Source of the DNA: Alphaproteobacteria bacterium | GTDB taxonomy: Bacteria > Myxococcota_A > UBA796 > GCA-2862545 | DNA: 64,000 nt | Assembly (NCBI GenBank): GCA_020632915.1 | Contig: JACKEP010000007.1 | Coordinates: 1 to 64,000 of the forward strand | Direction: 5' to 3' | Part shown: positions 54,359-64,000 of the stretch, one piece after another | How positions within the stretch are numbered: position 1 is the first letter of the stretch | Layout of the letters: every line of letters starts with the position of its first letter | Notes under the pieces: model-generated | The model's input: the letters and a program-made list of their open reading frames with translations, nothing else | Told to the model about the DNA's origin: nothing | The model's database searches: none | Translations under genes and position numbers: made by a program

Positions 54359-56632
54359 TCAGGGCGTGGCGACGACGGCCGGGACGGCGTGCTCCAGGGT
54401 CGCGGTCAGCTTGAGCGTCCCGGTGCGACCCTCCACGCGCACGAACTCCGCGGCGTGCGGCGTGGCGACGTCGATCGGTCGATCGACATCCCACGGGCCC
54501 ATGTGCCAGGTGGCCACGGCGAGGTCGTCCACCGCGAGGCGCCCGGCGCCGGCCTCGGGGGGGCCATGGGCCACGAACACGCGGACGGCGCGGGGGTTGT
54601 CGGCCCACGGGTCCGCGGCGTTCGGCACGTCGTCGGGCATGGCGATGGGCACGGTGACCTGCTTCCAGTCCCACGAGCCGCCCTTGTCGAGCACCAGCGT
54701 CTGGTCGCCGAAGACCTTGTCGCCGAAGCTCGCCTGGAACCGCGCATAGATGCGGACCGTGCCGACGTTGTCGGCCTTGGTGCGCGCGAAGAACGTCAGG
54801 TCCCGGTTGGGCTCGTTGAGGCTGTCGCCGAGCACCCGCACGCGGTTGCGGAACGCCACGCTGGCCTCCGCGGTGTTCGTCTCGTCCCGGTAGGTGCACA
54901 TGCCCACGGTGCCGCGGAAGGCGCCGGTCAGGCACACCTCGGCGGCGTCGCCACGGAACCAGCGGGCCGCTTCGAGCAGGTCGCCGTCGACGTCGTCGTC
55001 CTCGAACGATCCGAAGCGCAGCAGGTCGGTGCCCAGCCACAGGCGCGACGCCTCACCGTCCACGGTCACCGTCGACAGGCTCTCGCCCTCGGTGAGGAAC
55101 GGCCGCAGGTCCAGGTAGCCGAAGCCGTCGAGGCCGACGTCGACGGTGGCGTCGACGGTGCGGTGGGTGACCACGCGGTCGTGGGCGTCTTCGCTGATCA
55201 GGCCGACGCTGGCGTAGCTCATCACGTAGACGTCGCGGTGGTCCGACAGCTCGCCGGCCTCCCGCGCGGTGCGGTCCGCCAGGCCGCCGGTGGTCGGGCG
55301 GGCGTGGTAGCCGTCGATGACGTGGGGCAGCACCTTGGCACGCACGACGTCCTGCCCGTCGAAGTCCAGGTGCAGCGTGTAGGCCGACAGCGTCTCCAGG
55401 CGGTCCTGGTCGAACACGAAGTTGCCCATCGAGTGGGCGACGAACATGCCGTCCCGGCGCGAGAAGCCCTGGATGGTGTGGGGGTGGTGCGCGATCGCGA
55501 AGGCGGCGCCTGCCTCGTGGACGAGGTCGAAGCGGTCCTCGAGGTAGGCGTTCGGGTCGCGGGCGTACTCGTTGCCGCCGTGCAGCAGGGCGATGGGGAT
55601 GCGCCCCGCGGCGCGCTCGCCCTGCAGCGTCGTGGTCACGCGCGCGGTGTCGGACAGATCGGCCGCACCGCCCTGGGTGTCGGTGGCGACGAAGAGCGGG
55701 AACGCGCGGTCCTCACCGGTGATCGACGTCGCCGAGAAGAACGTGAACGGCAGGCCGCCGACGTCGGTGCGGTAGGGCACGAACGCGCTGTCGGGGTCGT
55801 GTCCGGCGCCCGCGTGCCCGAGGCCCCAGGCGTCGAGGTTGGCCAGCGTGTCGGTGATGCCCTGGTCCAGGTAGTCGTAGACGTGGTTGTTGCCCTGCGA
55901 CACGAAGCCCACGCCGAGGTGGGTGAGCGCCGCGAGGGAGTCCGGCAGGGTGAAGAAGGCGTAGAGCTTGGTCTCGTGGGGCGTGCTCGGGTCGTCGGTG
56001 ACCGGCGTCTCCAGGTTGACCACGCGGTAGTCCGCGGCCTCGAAGTACGGCAGCATGCTGTCGACGAGCGCGATGCTGTCGGACGCCACGCTCCCCGGAC
56101 GGATGAGCGCCTCGGGGTCGTAGGGCGGCATCTGGTCGCGCGGCGTCGCCTCGTCCGGGTCGAGGTAGCGACGGCCCAGCGCCATGTCGCCGGTGAACAG
56201 GAAGCGCACCGTGCCCGGGTCGTCGACGACCATCGGCAGCGTGGGCACGGTCACCGTCGCGGTGGTCACGGGCTCCACCAGGTGCACCGCCGACACCCAG
56301 CGCCGGAAACCGGCCGCGTCCACGCGCAGGAGGGCGTTGCGGCGGGGCAGGTCGGGGATCGTCCACGCCCCGGTGGCGTCGGTGTGGGTGACGTGCCCGT
56401 CGACCTCGACCTCGGCGCCGGCGAGCGGCGCGCCCCGATCGTCGACCACCCTACCCTGCACCGCGACGGGCACCGTCTCGAGCTGGAGGCGGGCGGCGTG
56501 CTCCGCGTCGCGAAGGGGGTTGGGGTAGTCCACGTCCCGATCGGGGAGCTCCCCACACGCGAGCCCGCCGCCGAGCACGGTGGCCAGCGACGACAGGAGC
56601 ACCAGCGGACGGAGGGAGGAGGGCATGCGCAC
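54359..56632 (-). CDS. CapA-like metallophosphatase-fold lipoprotein with extra domains
   Basis: 757 residues, GTG at 56632 nine bases after GGGAG (the ATG six bases later is too near for the site). Lipobox GGGLAC (C26). An N-terminal carboxypeptidase-regulatory-like domain (VVDDRGAPLAGAEVEVDG, residues about 55-130), then the CapA/PgsA fold: RFLFTGDMALGR, YRVVNLETPVT, FVSQGNNHVYDYL, FFSATSITGED, LLHGGNEYARDPN, AIAHHPHTIQGF and HSMGNFVFDQD, and a C-terminal beta-rich carbohydrate-binding-like region from about residue 550. CapA proteins act in poly-gamma-glutamate or capsule secretion; here no capB/capC are adjacent, so the role is open. It is divergent from the P-type ATPase. Confidence 0.88.
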   Translation of the reverse strand: MRMPSSLRPLVLLSSLATVLGGGLACGELPDRDVDYPNPLRDAEHAARLQLETVPVAVQGRVVDDRGAPLAGAEVEVDGHVTHTDATGAWTIPDLPRRNALLRVDAAGFRRWVSAVHLVEPVTTATVTVPTLPMVVDDPGTVRFLFTGDMALGRRYLDPDEATPRDQMPPYDPEALIRPGSVASDSIALVDSMLPYFEAADYRVVNLETPVTDDPSTPHETKLYAFFTLPDSLAALTHLGVGFVSQGNNHVYDYLDQGITDTLANLDAWGLGHAGAGHDPDSAFVPYRTDVGGLPFTFFSATSITGEDRAFPLFVATDTQGGAADLSDTARVTTTLQGERAAGRIPIALLHGGNEYARDPNAYLEDRFDLVHEAGAAFAIAHHPHTIQGFSRRDGMFVAHSMGNFVFDQDRLETLSAYTLHLDFDGQDVVRAKVLPHVIDGYHARPTTGGLADRTAREAGELSDHRDVYVMSYASVGLISEDAHDRVVTHRTVDATVDVGLDGFGYLDLRPFLTEGESLSTVTVDGEASRLWLGTDLLRFGSFEDDDVDGDLLEAARWFRGDAAEVCLTGAFRGTVGMCTYRDETNTAEASVAFRNRVRVLGDSLNEPNRDLTFFARTKADNVGTVRIYARFQASFGDKVFGDQTLVLDKGGSWDWKQVTVPIAMPDDVPNAADPWADNPRAVRVFVAHGPPEAGAGRLAVDDLAVATWHMGPWDVDRPIDVATPHAAEFVRVEGRTGTLKLTATLEHAVPAVVATP

Positions 56633-56774
56633 CCGTGGCGACTCCCTGCCAATCGCCCGGGACGGCCCTGGATTGAGGGGAACCGGGGGTGCGCCGGTAC
56701 CGCAGGCGGGTGCCGATCACGCCCCGGGTGTCACGCCGCACTTGCCGGGCACGCCCCGTGCGGTACCGGTGGCC

Positions 56775-59447
<2,673 letters not shown>

Positions 59448-59508
59448 CGAAGCGTAACGACCTCCCCTCCCGGCGCCGCCTGCGGTAGGCCGGCGCGACG
59501 GAGGCACC

Positions 59509-61029
59509 GTGCTCGCACTGCTCTGGTCGTCCCTGGCGCTCGCCACCCCGTTCCCTCCCCGCATGGCGCTGGAGACCCAGACGCTCGTGCCGGGGGAGCT
59601 GGCCTCGTTCTACGTCACCGGTGCCCCGCCGGGCCTGCCCGTCACGCTGCTGCGCTCGCTCGGCGGACCGGGCGCGGGCCCGTGTCGGCCCGCCCAGGGC
59701 GTGTGCCTCGACGTGCTGCCCGCCCTCCAGGTCGTCGGCACGCGCACCGCCGACGTGTGGGGACGGGTCACCTTCCAGGCCACCGTGCCGTCGCTGCCGC
59801 CGGACGACGCGTGGTGGCAGGCGGTCGCCCTCGGGCCCGGCGTGGGCTTCGTCAGCGAGGTCGTCTACCTGCCCGTGGCCACGCCCTGCGTGGACGACGC
59901 CGCGGAGGACGACGACACCAGCAGCACCGCCACGCTCGCCACGGGCACGTTCCACCGTGTGTCGTGCCCGGGCGACAGCGACGTGTGGCGCATCCCGGTC
60001 GCCGCCGGCTCCTACCTGCGCGCCGACCTGTCGTCGGATGCCGAGGCCGACGGCGCCGTCCGCGTCGACGTGATGCTGTCGCTGTCCGTGCGCGAGGCCG
60101 CCTCCACGCTCTACGACGGCGTCGGCACAGCCGCGGTGGCCAACACGACCACGTTCGGCCAGACCGCCACCGTCACGGTCACCGCTGCCGCCGACGAGCA
60201 CGCGGCCGGCATCCCCTACACGCTCACGCTGGCCTCCGCGCCCCGGCCGACCTGCGGTGGCTACGCCCAGGAGCCCGACGACACCGTCAGCGAAGCCACG
60301 CTGATGACGGACGGCGCGTCCGTCCAGGGCCACGCGTGCCGCTTCGACCCGGACTACCTGGCGTTCGACGCCCAGGCGGGCGACGCCATCCAGGTCGACG
60401 TGGACTACGACCGCAGCCGCGACGACTGCCTGCTGCTGACCCTGTACGATCCGAGCGGCGCCGTGATCGACGAGGGCGACTACAGCTGCCACTCCCGGGT
60501 CGCCAGGGTGGCGCCGGTGACGGGTCGGTACACCGCCCGGCTGACCTTCGAGGAGGACGACGCGCTCGGCGGCGGCGTGCCCTACACGGCCACGGTCCTC
60601 GCCGCGCCGCGGGTGCCGTGCCCGATCGACGCCTTCGAGCCCAACGACACCGGCCCCACCGCGGCCCCGCTCGCGCCGGGCACCTACACCGGTCTGGGCG
60701 GCTGCAACGCCGATGGCATCGACTGGTACGCCGTCGACCTGCTCCCCTGGCAGCAGATCGAGGTGGAGATCCCGTACGCCAGCGTCGACGAGGGCGACGG
60801 GTCGATCGGGCTGCTGCTGGTGGACGGCCCGGTGCCCAACGCCGACATCTACGACCACACGCTGTTCGACGAGCAGTACAACAACGGCAGCCGGCGCCGC
60901 ATCCACACCTCGCCCACCGGCGGCACGGTGTACGTGGTCGTCCCCTCCACGAGCGACACCGGCGTGTGGCAGAAGAGCTACCGCACCGTGGGCGGCACCA
61001 CCTACGACCTCGTGGTCCAGGTGCGGTGA
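59509..61029 (+). CDS. Secreted protein with pre-peptidase C-terminal (PPC) domains
   Basis: 506 residues, GTG after GGAGGC. Short signal peptide (LALLWSSLALATP). After a 130-residue beta domain, three PPC-like domains follow: EDDDTSSTATLATGTF, QEPDDTVSEATLMTDG and FEPNDTGPTAAPLAPG, each with a DWY/DYL-type core (VWRIPVAAGS, DYLAFDAQAG, DWYAVDLLP). Such domains decorate secreted peptidases, but no peptidase is present here, so it is a stand-alone surface or secreted protein. Many paired Cys suggest a periplasmic or outer location. It is convergent with the squalene-pathway fusion gene, with 13 bases between. Confidence 0.85.
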   Translation: MLALLWSSLALATPFPPRMALETQTLVPGELASFYVTGAPPGLPVTLLRSLGGPGAGPCRPAQGVCLDVLPALQVVGTRTADVWGRVTFQATVPSLPPDDAWWQAVALGPGVGFVSEVVYLPVATPCVDDAAEDDDTSSTATLATGTFHRVSCPGDSDVWRIPVAAGSYLRADLSSDAEADGAVRVDVMLSLSVREAASTLYDGVGTAAVANTTTFGQTATVTVTAAADEHAAGIPYTLTLASAPRPTCGGYAQEPDDTVSEATLMTDGASVQGHACRFDPDYLAFDAQAGDAIQVDVDYDRSRDDCLLLTLYDPSGAVIDEGDYSCHSRVARVAPVTGRYTARLTFEEDDALGGGVPYTATVLAAPRVPCPIDAFEPNDTGPTAAPLAPGTYTGLGGCNADGIDWYAVDLLPWQQIEVEIPYASVDEGDGSIGLLLVDGPVPNADIYDHTLFDEQYNNGSRRRIHTSPTGGTVYVVVPSTSDTGVWQKSYRTVGGTTYDLVVQVR

Positions 61030-61042
61030 GCCGCCCCCGCCG

Positions 61043-63145
61043 TCACCCCCCCGTGGCGATGCGCACCGGAGCGAGGCGTGCCTTCGTGGCCGCCGCGCGA
61101 TCGTCCGGTGCCGGCACGTCGAAGCCGTAGCCGTCGAGCAGCCGCGCCAGCGCCGCGTCGTCCCGCGACGCCTCGGTGCAGCGCGTCATCACGCGGTGCA
61201 CCACCTCGCGGGAGACCTTCGGCGTGCGCCCGGGCACGAGGGTGTCCTGCCCCTGCAGCACCACCGTGAGCGTCTCCAGGGCGAGCACGAGGGGGACCAG
61301 GCAGAACAGGCGGATGTCGGAGCCGACCCGCGCGTCGGCCGGCCAGCACGCCGTGTAGGCCACCGCGCGCTGCAGGTGGTGACGGGCGACGTCGACCACG
61401 TCGGCGACCACGGCCAGGGCGGCGTCCCGGTGGGCAGGCTCCACGAGCTGTTCCACGGTGACGCCGTGGCGCGCGCACACGTCGGCGGGCATGAACGACA
61501 CGCCGCGCTCCTGGTCCTCGGCGCAGTCCTTGACGATGTTGACGATCTGCAGCGCGAGGCCGAACGGGACGGCGAGCGCGCGGATGCGGTCGCGCGTGTC
61601 GGCGGGGACGGGACAGGCGCGCAGGAACAGCCCGGTCAGCAGCTCCCCGACGGTGCCGGCGACGTAGTAGCAGTACTGCTCGAGATCGGGGACGTCGACC
61701 AGGGACAGCCGCCCCGCCTCGTGGGTGCGCCGCGCGTAGATGCGCATGCCGCGGCTCATCTCCAGGATGGCGGGCCGCATGCCCGACGACGACGCCTCGG
61801 GCAGCGCGAAGAAGCGCCGGAACACCGCACCCGCGCCCGCGGCGAGCCGCGCCTCGGCGCCTTCGCCGAGGTCGACCGCGATCGCCTGGGTCTCCAGGGC
61901 CCGGATCGCCTCGGGCACCCCGCACAGCGCGGCGTCGAACGTGTCGAACAGGCCGTCGCGGACGTCGGGATCGAGGACGGGCTCGTCCTCGATCGTGTCG
62001 AGGATCCGGCAGAGCAGGTAGCCCACGCGCACGGGCTCCCGCAGCGACGCGGGCAGCAGCTCGATCGACAGCGCGAACGTGCGCGACACCGCCGGCAGGA
62101 GCTCGATGCAGAACGCCTCGTCGGGGCTCTGGTGGTGGCCGAGCAGGTGGGCGATCGGCTCGACGAGCAGGTCGGCCAGGCCCTCCACCAGCTCGAGCAG
62201 CGCCGGGTGGGCGGCGAGCGCGGGAACGGCCAGGGCGCTGGCGCGGCGACGGGTCAGCTCGTCGCGGGCGGCCTCGACGGCGCCGAGCTCGGTCATCCGG
62301 GCGATCGCCTCGGCGACGTCGGCGTCGGAGGTGTCGTCGCGGTGCAGGTCGAGGATCGCCTGGAGGCGCGCGCGCTGCCGGTCGTCGGCCACGGCGAGGG
62401 CGTGCACGGCGAGGAAGCTGCGCTTGCCCTCGCGCACGTCGTTGCCGACGCTGCCCCGGCCCTTGTCGGCCAGCACGTCGAGCAGGTCGTCCTGCACCTG
62501 GAAGAGCACGCCGAGGTGACGCGCCGCCTCGGCGAGGCCGTCGACCACGTCCGGATCGACGCCACACAGCCGGGCAGCACCCGCCAGCGGCAGGCTGAAC
62601 AGGCCGGACGTCTTGCCCTCCACCATGCGGAAGTAGTCGTCGGCGTCGACGTCCGCGCGATCGTGCAGCGCCAGCTCCAGGGCCTGGCCCTCGATGACGG
62701 CGAGGGTGTCGGCGACCATGCGGCCGACGAGCTCGTCGCGGATCGCGGCGGGCTGGTCGAGGCGGCGGATCAGCGCGATCGCGTAGTACAGCATCGCGTC
62801 GCCGGCGTTGATCGCCTGGCCCTCGCCGAAGCGGCGCCACACCGTCGGCGCCCCGCGGCGCGCGGGATCGCCGTCCTGCAGGTCGTCGTGCACGAGCGTG
62901 GCGTTGTGCAGCATCTCGCAGGCGGCACCGAACGGCAGCACCGTCTCCGGATCCCGACCGAGGACCTCGGCGACCAGCAGCGGGAGCACGGCGCGGAGCC
63001 GCTTGCCGCCGGTGTCGAGGTGGTAGCGGACGATCTCGCCGACCACCGAGTCGGTGCGGGGGACGAGCTCGTCGATGAGCAGGCGGGCCGGCGGCCACCA
63101 GGACCGTCGGAGCGCGTCGAACCGGTCGCGCACGGGCAGGCTCAT
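61043..63145 (-). CDS. Fused prenyl-diphosphate synthase and squalene synthase
   Basis: 700 residues in one frame, ATG at 63145 after GGAG. Residues 1-330 are an isoprenyl diphosphate synthase: GGKRLRAVLPLL, first Asp motif D87-D-L-Q-D91 (no two-residue insertion), QAINAGDAML and second motif QDDLLD (D219-D223). Residues 345-660 are a head-to-head condensing enzyme: LLPAVSRTFALSIELLP, DTIED (383-387), YCYYVAGTVGELL and NIVKDCAED (540-544), which fit squalene synthase better than phytoene synthase because of the YCYYVAG helix. The two activities would make FPP and then squalene. The upstream cyclase supports this; the exact chain length of the first domain cannot be decided from sequence alone. 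Confidence 0.9.
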   Translation of the reverse strand: MSLPVRDRFDALRRSWWPPARLLIDELVPRTDSVVGEIVRYHLDTGGKRLRAVLPLLVAEVLGRDPETVLPFGAACEMLHNATLVHDDLQDGDPARRGAPTVWRRFGEGQAINAGDAMLYYAIALIRRLDQPAAIRDELVGRMVADTLAVIEGQALELALHDRADVDADDYFRMVEGKTSGLFSLPLAGAARLCGVDPDVVDGLAEAARHLGVLFQVQDDLLDVLADKGRGSVGNDVREGKRSFLAVHALAVADDRQRARLQAILDLHRDDTSDADVAEAIARMTELGAVEAARDELTRRRASALAVPALAAHPALLELVEGLADLLVEPIAHLLGHHQSPDEAFCIELLPAVSRTFALSIELLPASLREPVRVGYLLCRILDTIEDEPVLDPDVRDGLFDTFDAALCGVPEAIRALETQAIAVDLGEGAEARLAAGAGAVFRRFFALPEASSSGMRPAILEMSRGMRIYARRTHEAGRLSLVDVPDLEQYCYYVAGTVGELLTGLFLRACPVPADTRDRIRALAVPFGLALQIVNIVKDCAEDQERGVSFMPADVCARHGVTVEQLVEPAHRDAALAVVADVVDVARHHLQRAVAYTACWPADARVGSDIRLFCLVPLVLALETLTVVLQGQDTLVPGRTPKVSREVVHRVMTRCTEASRDDAALARLLDGYGFDVPAPDDRAAATKARLAPVRIATGG

Positions 63146-63166
63146 GGGCACTCCAGGGAGGAGGGG

Positions 63167-63721
63167 TCAGCGCCCGTCCGAGGGGGACAGGCGCTGGGTG
63201 CGGCGCAGGGCCGCGAGGGCGCCGGGCACGAGCGAGGGCATGCGCGCCACCCCCTCGAGCACGGCGAAGACGGCCTCGTACAGATCGGCGACCTGCTCGA
63301 GTGCGGCGAAGCGCGCGGCGATCACGTCGCGCGACACGGGCGGCCGGTACACGGGCGCGGCCCGACGCACGACCTCGCGCAGCGCCCGGATGGCCGCCAG
63401 GTCGCGACGCACGAGCAGCCGGCGCAGCGACCGCAACAGGTGGGGCTGGGGCTCGTAGTGCAGACGCCGCGATCCGGGCACGCGCACCACGGTGACGGCG
63501 TCCAGGCCATCCAGCTCGGACAGGGCCTGGCTCACCATCCCCATCGACAGCCCGGTCAGCGCCCGCAGCTCGTCCTGACCGAGCGGCACCGGCGACAGGT
63601 ACAGCGTCGCCCACACCCGACCGACCGTGGGCTTGACGCCGAACGTCTCGAAGAAGGCGACGAAGGCGTCCACGAGGGCCTCGCCGTGGACGTCTGCCGA
63701 GGCAGGTCGGTCGTCGGTCAT
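63167..63721 (-). CDS. GbsR/MarR-type transcriptional regulator
   Basis: 184 residues. Its ATG overlaps the stop of the cyclase gene (ATGA). The winged-helix part reads FGVKPTVGRVWATLYLSPVPLGQDELRALTGLSMGMVSQALSELDGL, the GbsR/MarR layout, followed by a helical tail (residues about 100-180) with RRLLVRRDL repeats. GbsR-type proteins sense small hydrophobic or osmotic effectors. It sits within the squalene/sterol operon between the cyclase and the fused synthase, so it likely regulates it by autoregulation. The ligand is unknown; an isoprenoid is a natural guess. Confidence 0.87.
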   Translation of the reverse strand: MTDDRPASADVHGEALVDAFVAFFETFGVKPTVGRVWATLYLSPVPLGQDELRALTGLSMGMVSQALSELDGLDAVTVVRVPGSRRLHYEPQPHLLRSLRRLLVRRDLAAIRALREVVRRAAPVYRPPVSRDVIAARFAALEQVADLYEAVFAVLEGVARMPSLVPGALAALRRTQRLSPSDGR

Positions 63722-64000
63722 CCCCGCACCTCCGCGCGCGCCCGCGCCAGCGCCCACAACGGGAACACCGCCGGGTAGGCGTCGTAGTGGATGCTGCACG
63801 TGCCGTTGAACACGCCGGTGACGTGCTCCTGGACGAACGTGCCGTCGGCGCGCTGGGCGGCGAGGAGCCAGGCCAGACCGCGTCGGTAGGCCGGGTGGTC
63901 GGTCGCGCCGGCCTCCTGCAGCGCGAGGAGCGCCCACGCCGTCTGCACGGGCTGCGCGCGCTCGGTGGGCACGGGCCGCTGGAGCCGGCACGCGTCGACG
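63718..64000 (-). CDS. Oxidosqualene/squalene cyclase, C-terminal end (partial)
   Basis: About 93 residues are visible; the gene continues past the window end and its start is not seen. The frame runs open from 63999. VQTAWALLALQEAG, a QxxxGxF-type repeat (AAQRADGTFVQEHVTG) and GVFNGTCSIHYDAYPAVFPLWALAR match the end of the cyclase family; the FNxTC...Y..YPxxFPLWAL pattern fits oxidosqualene cyclases (sterol-type) better than bacterial squalene-hopene cyclases. With the fused squalene synthase next to it, the operon would make a polycyclic triterpenoid or sterol. Squalene epoxidase is expected nearby outside the window. Substrate is an inference from the terminal motif only. Confidence 0.82.
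   Translation of the reverse strand, partial: VDACRLQRPVPTERAQPVQTAWALLALQEAGATDHPAYRRGLAWLLAAQRADGTFVQEHVTGVFNGTCSIHYDAYPAVFPLWALARARAEVRG

Overview
The window is 64 kb of very GC-rich DNA (about 70% or more by eye) with dense, short-gapped genes, frequent 4-bp start/stop overlaps and many GTG starts. At least ten predicted lipoproteins occur, several carrying Asp-Thr-Asp linkers just after the lipid-attached Cys or between domains. There are also thrombospondin-type-3 calcium repeats, lamin-tail and pre-peptidase C-terminal domains, a sterol/triterpenoid locus, an ECF-sigma/ChrR pair and a caspase/TIR locus. This combination is typical of Myxococcota (former Deltaproteobacteria); a Sandaracinus/Polyangia-like organism is my best guess, inferred from gene content only. 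I see no rRNA, tRNA, CRISPR array, insertion sequence or prophage. No gene-free stretch exceeds 300 bases; the longest are 32606-32898, 50997-51219, 1785-2006 and 39510-39716, in which I see only promoter-like or hairpin sequence.

Layout. 1-11.4 kb: the 3' end of a membrane protein, an unknown acidic protein, infA, tgt, a small membrane protein, a metallo-beta-lactamase-fold protein that has lost its metal ligands, two lipoproteins, an SLC13-type transporter with TrkA-C domains, and clpB. 11.5-17 kb: a three-gene operon encoding an astacin-like metallopeptidase, a caspase-like protease and a TIR-SLOG protein, followed by a small membrane protein; this looks like an immune/cell-death system related to TIR-caspase (type IV Thoeris) defence but with a different architecture. 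17-21.7 kb: a hydrolase/LysR divergent pair and a large NAD-glutamate dehydrogenase. 21.8-26.8 kb: two coupled genes for nitrogenase component-1-like subunits without a visible iron protein, divergent from an MbnP/MbnH copper-site pair. 26.9-32.6 kb: a helical protein, a secreted protein and a metX-aspartokinase/homoserine dehydrogenase operon (methionine/threonine synthesis).

32.9-42 kb: a LuxR-type regulator, an MFS permease, a VOC protein with a WYL regulator, truA, two lipoproteins, arginase and a 772-residue lamin-tail lipoprotein. 42-47.3 kb: a CPBP/MoaD-like/BNR-repeat operon, a PhnW-like protein without its PLP lysine, a membrane protein, a VOC protein and a TetR regulator. 47.3-50.3 kb: a lipoprotein with two truncated-haemoglobin domains coupled to another lipoprotein and divergent from an ECF sigma/ChrR-like anti-sigma operon. 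50.3-61 kb: mostly cell-surface proteins (SUMF1-like, PQQ-propeller, lipoproteins, CapA-like) and a Ca2+-type P-ATPase. 61-64 kb: a squalene/sterol operon running out of the window, consisting of oxidosqualene cyclase (partial), a GbsR-type regulator and a fused prenyl-diphosphate synthase-squalene synthase.

Best candidates for something undescribed: the metallopeptidase-caspase-TIR-SLOG operon, the nitrogenase-like pair facing mbnPH, the tandem-globin lipoprotein under possible ECF/ChrR control, and the fused squalene pathway enzyme.
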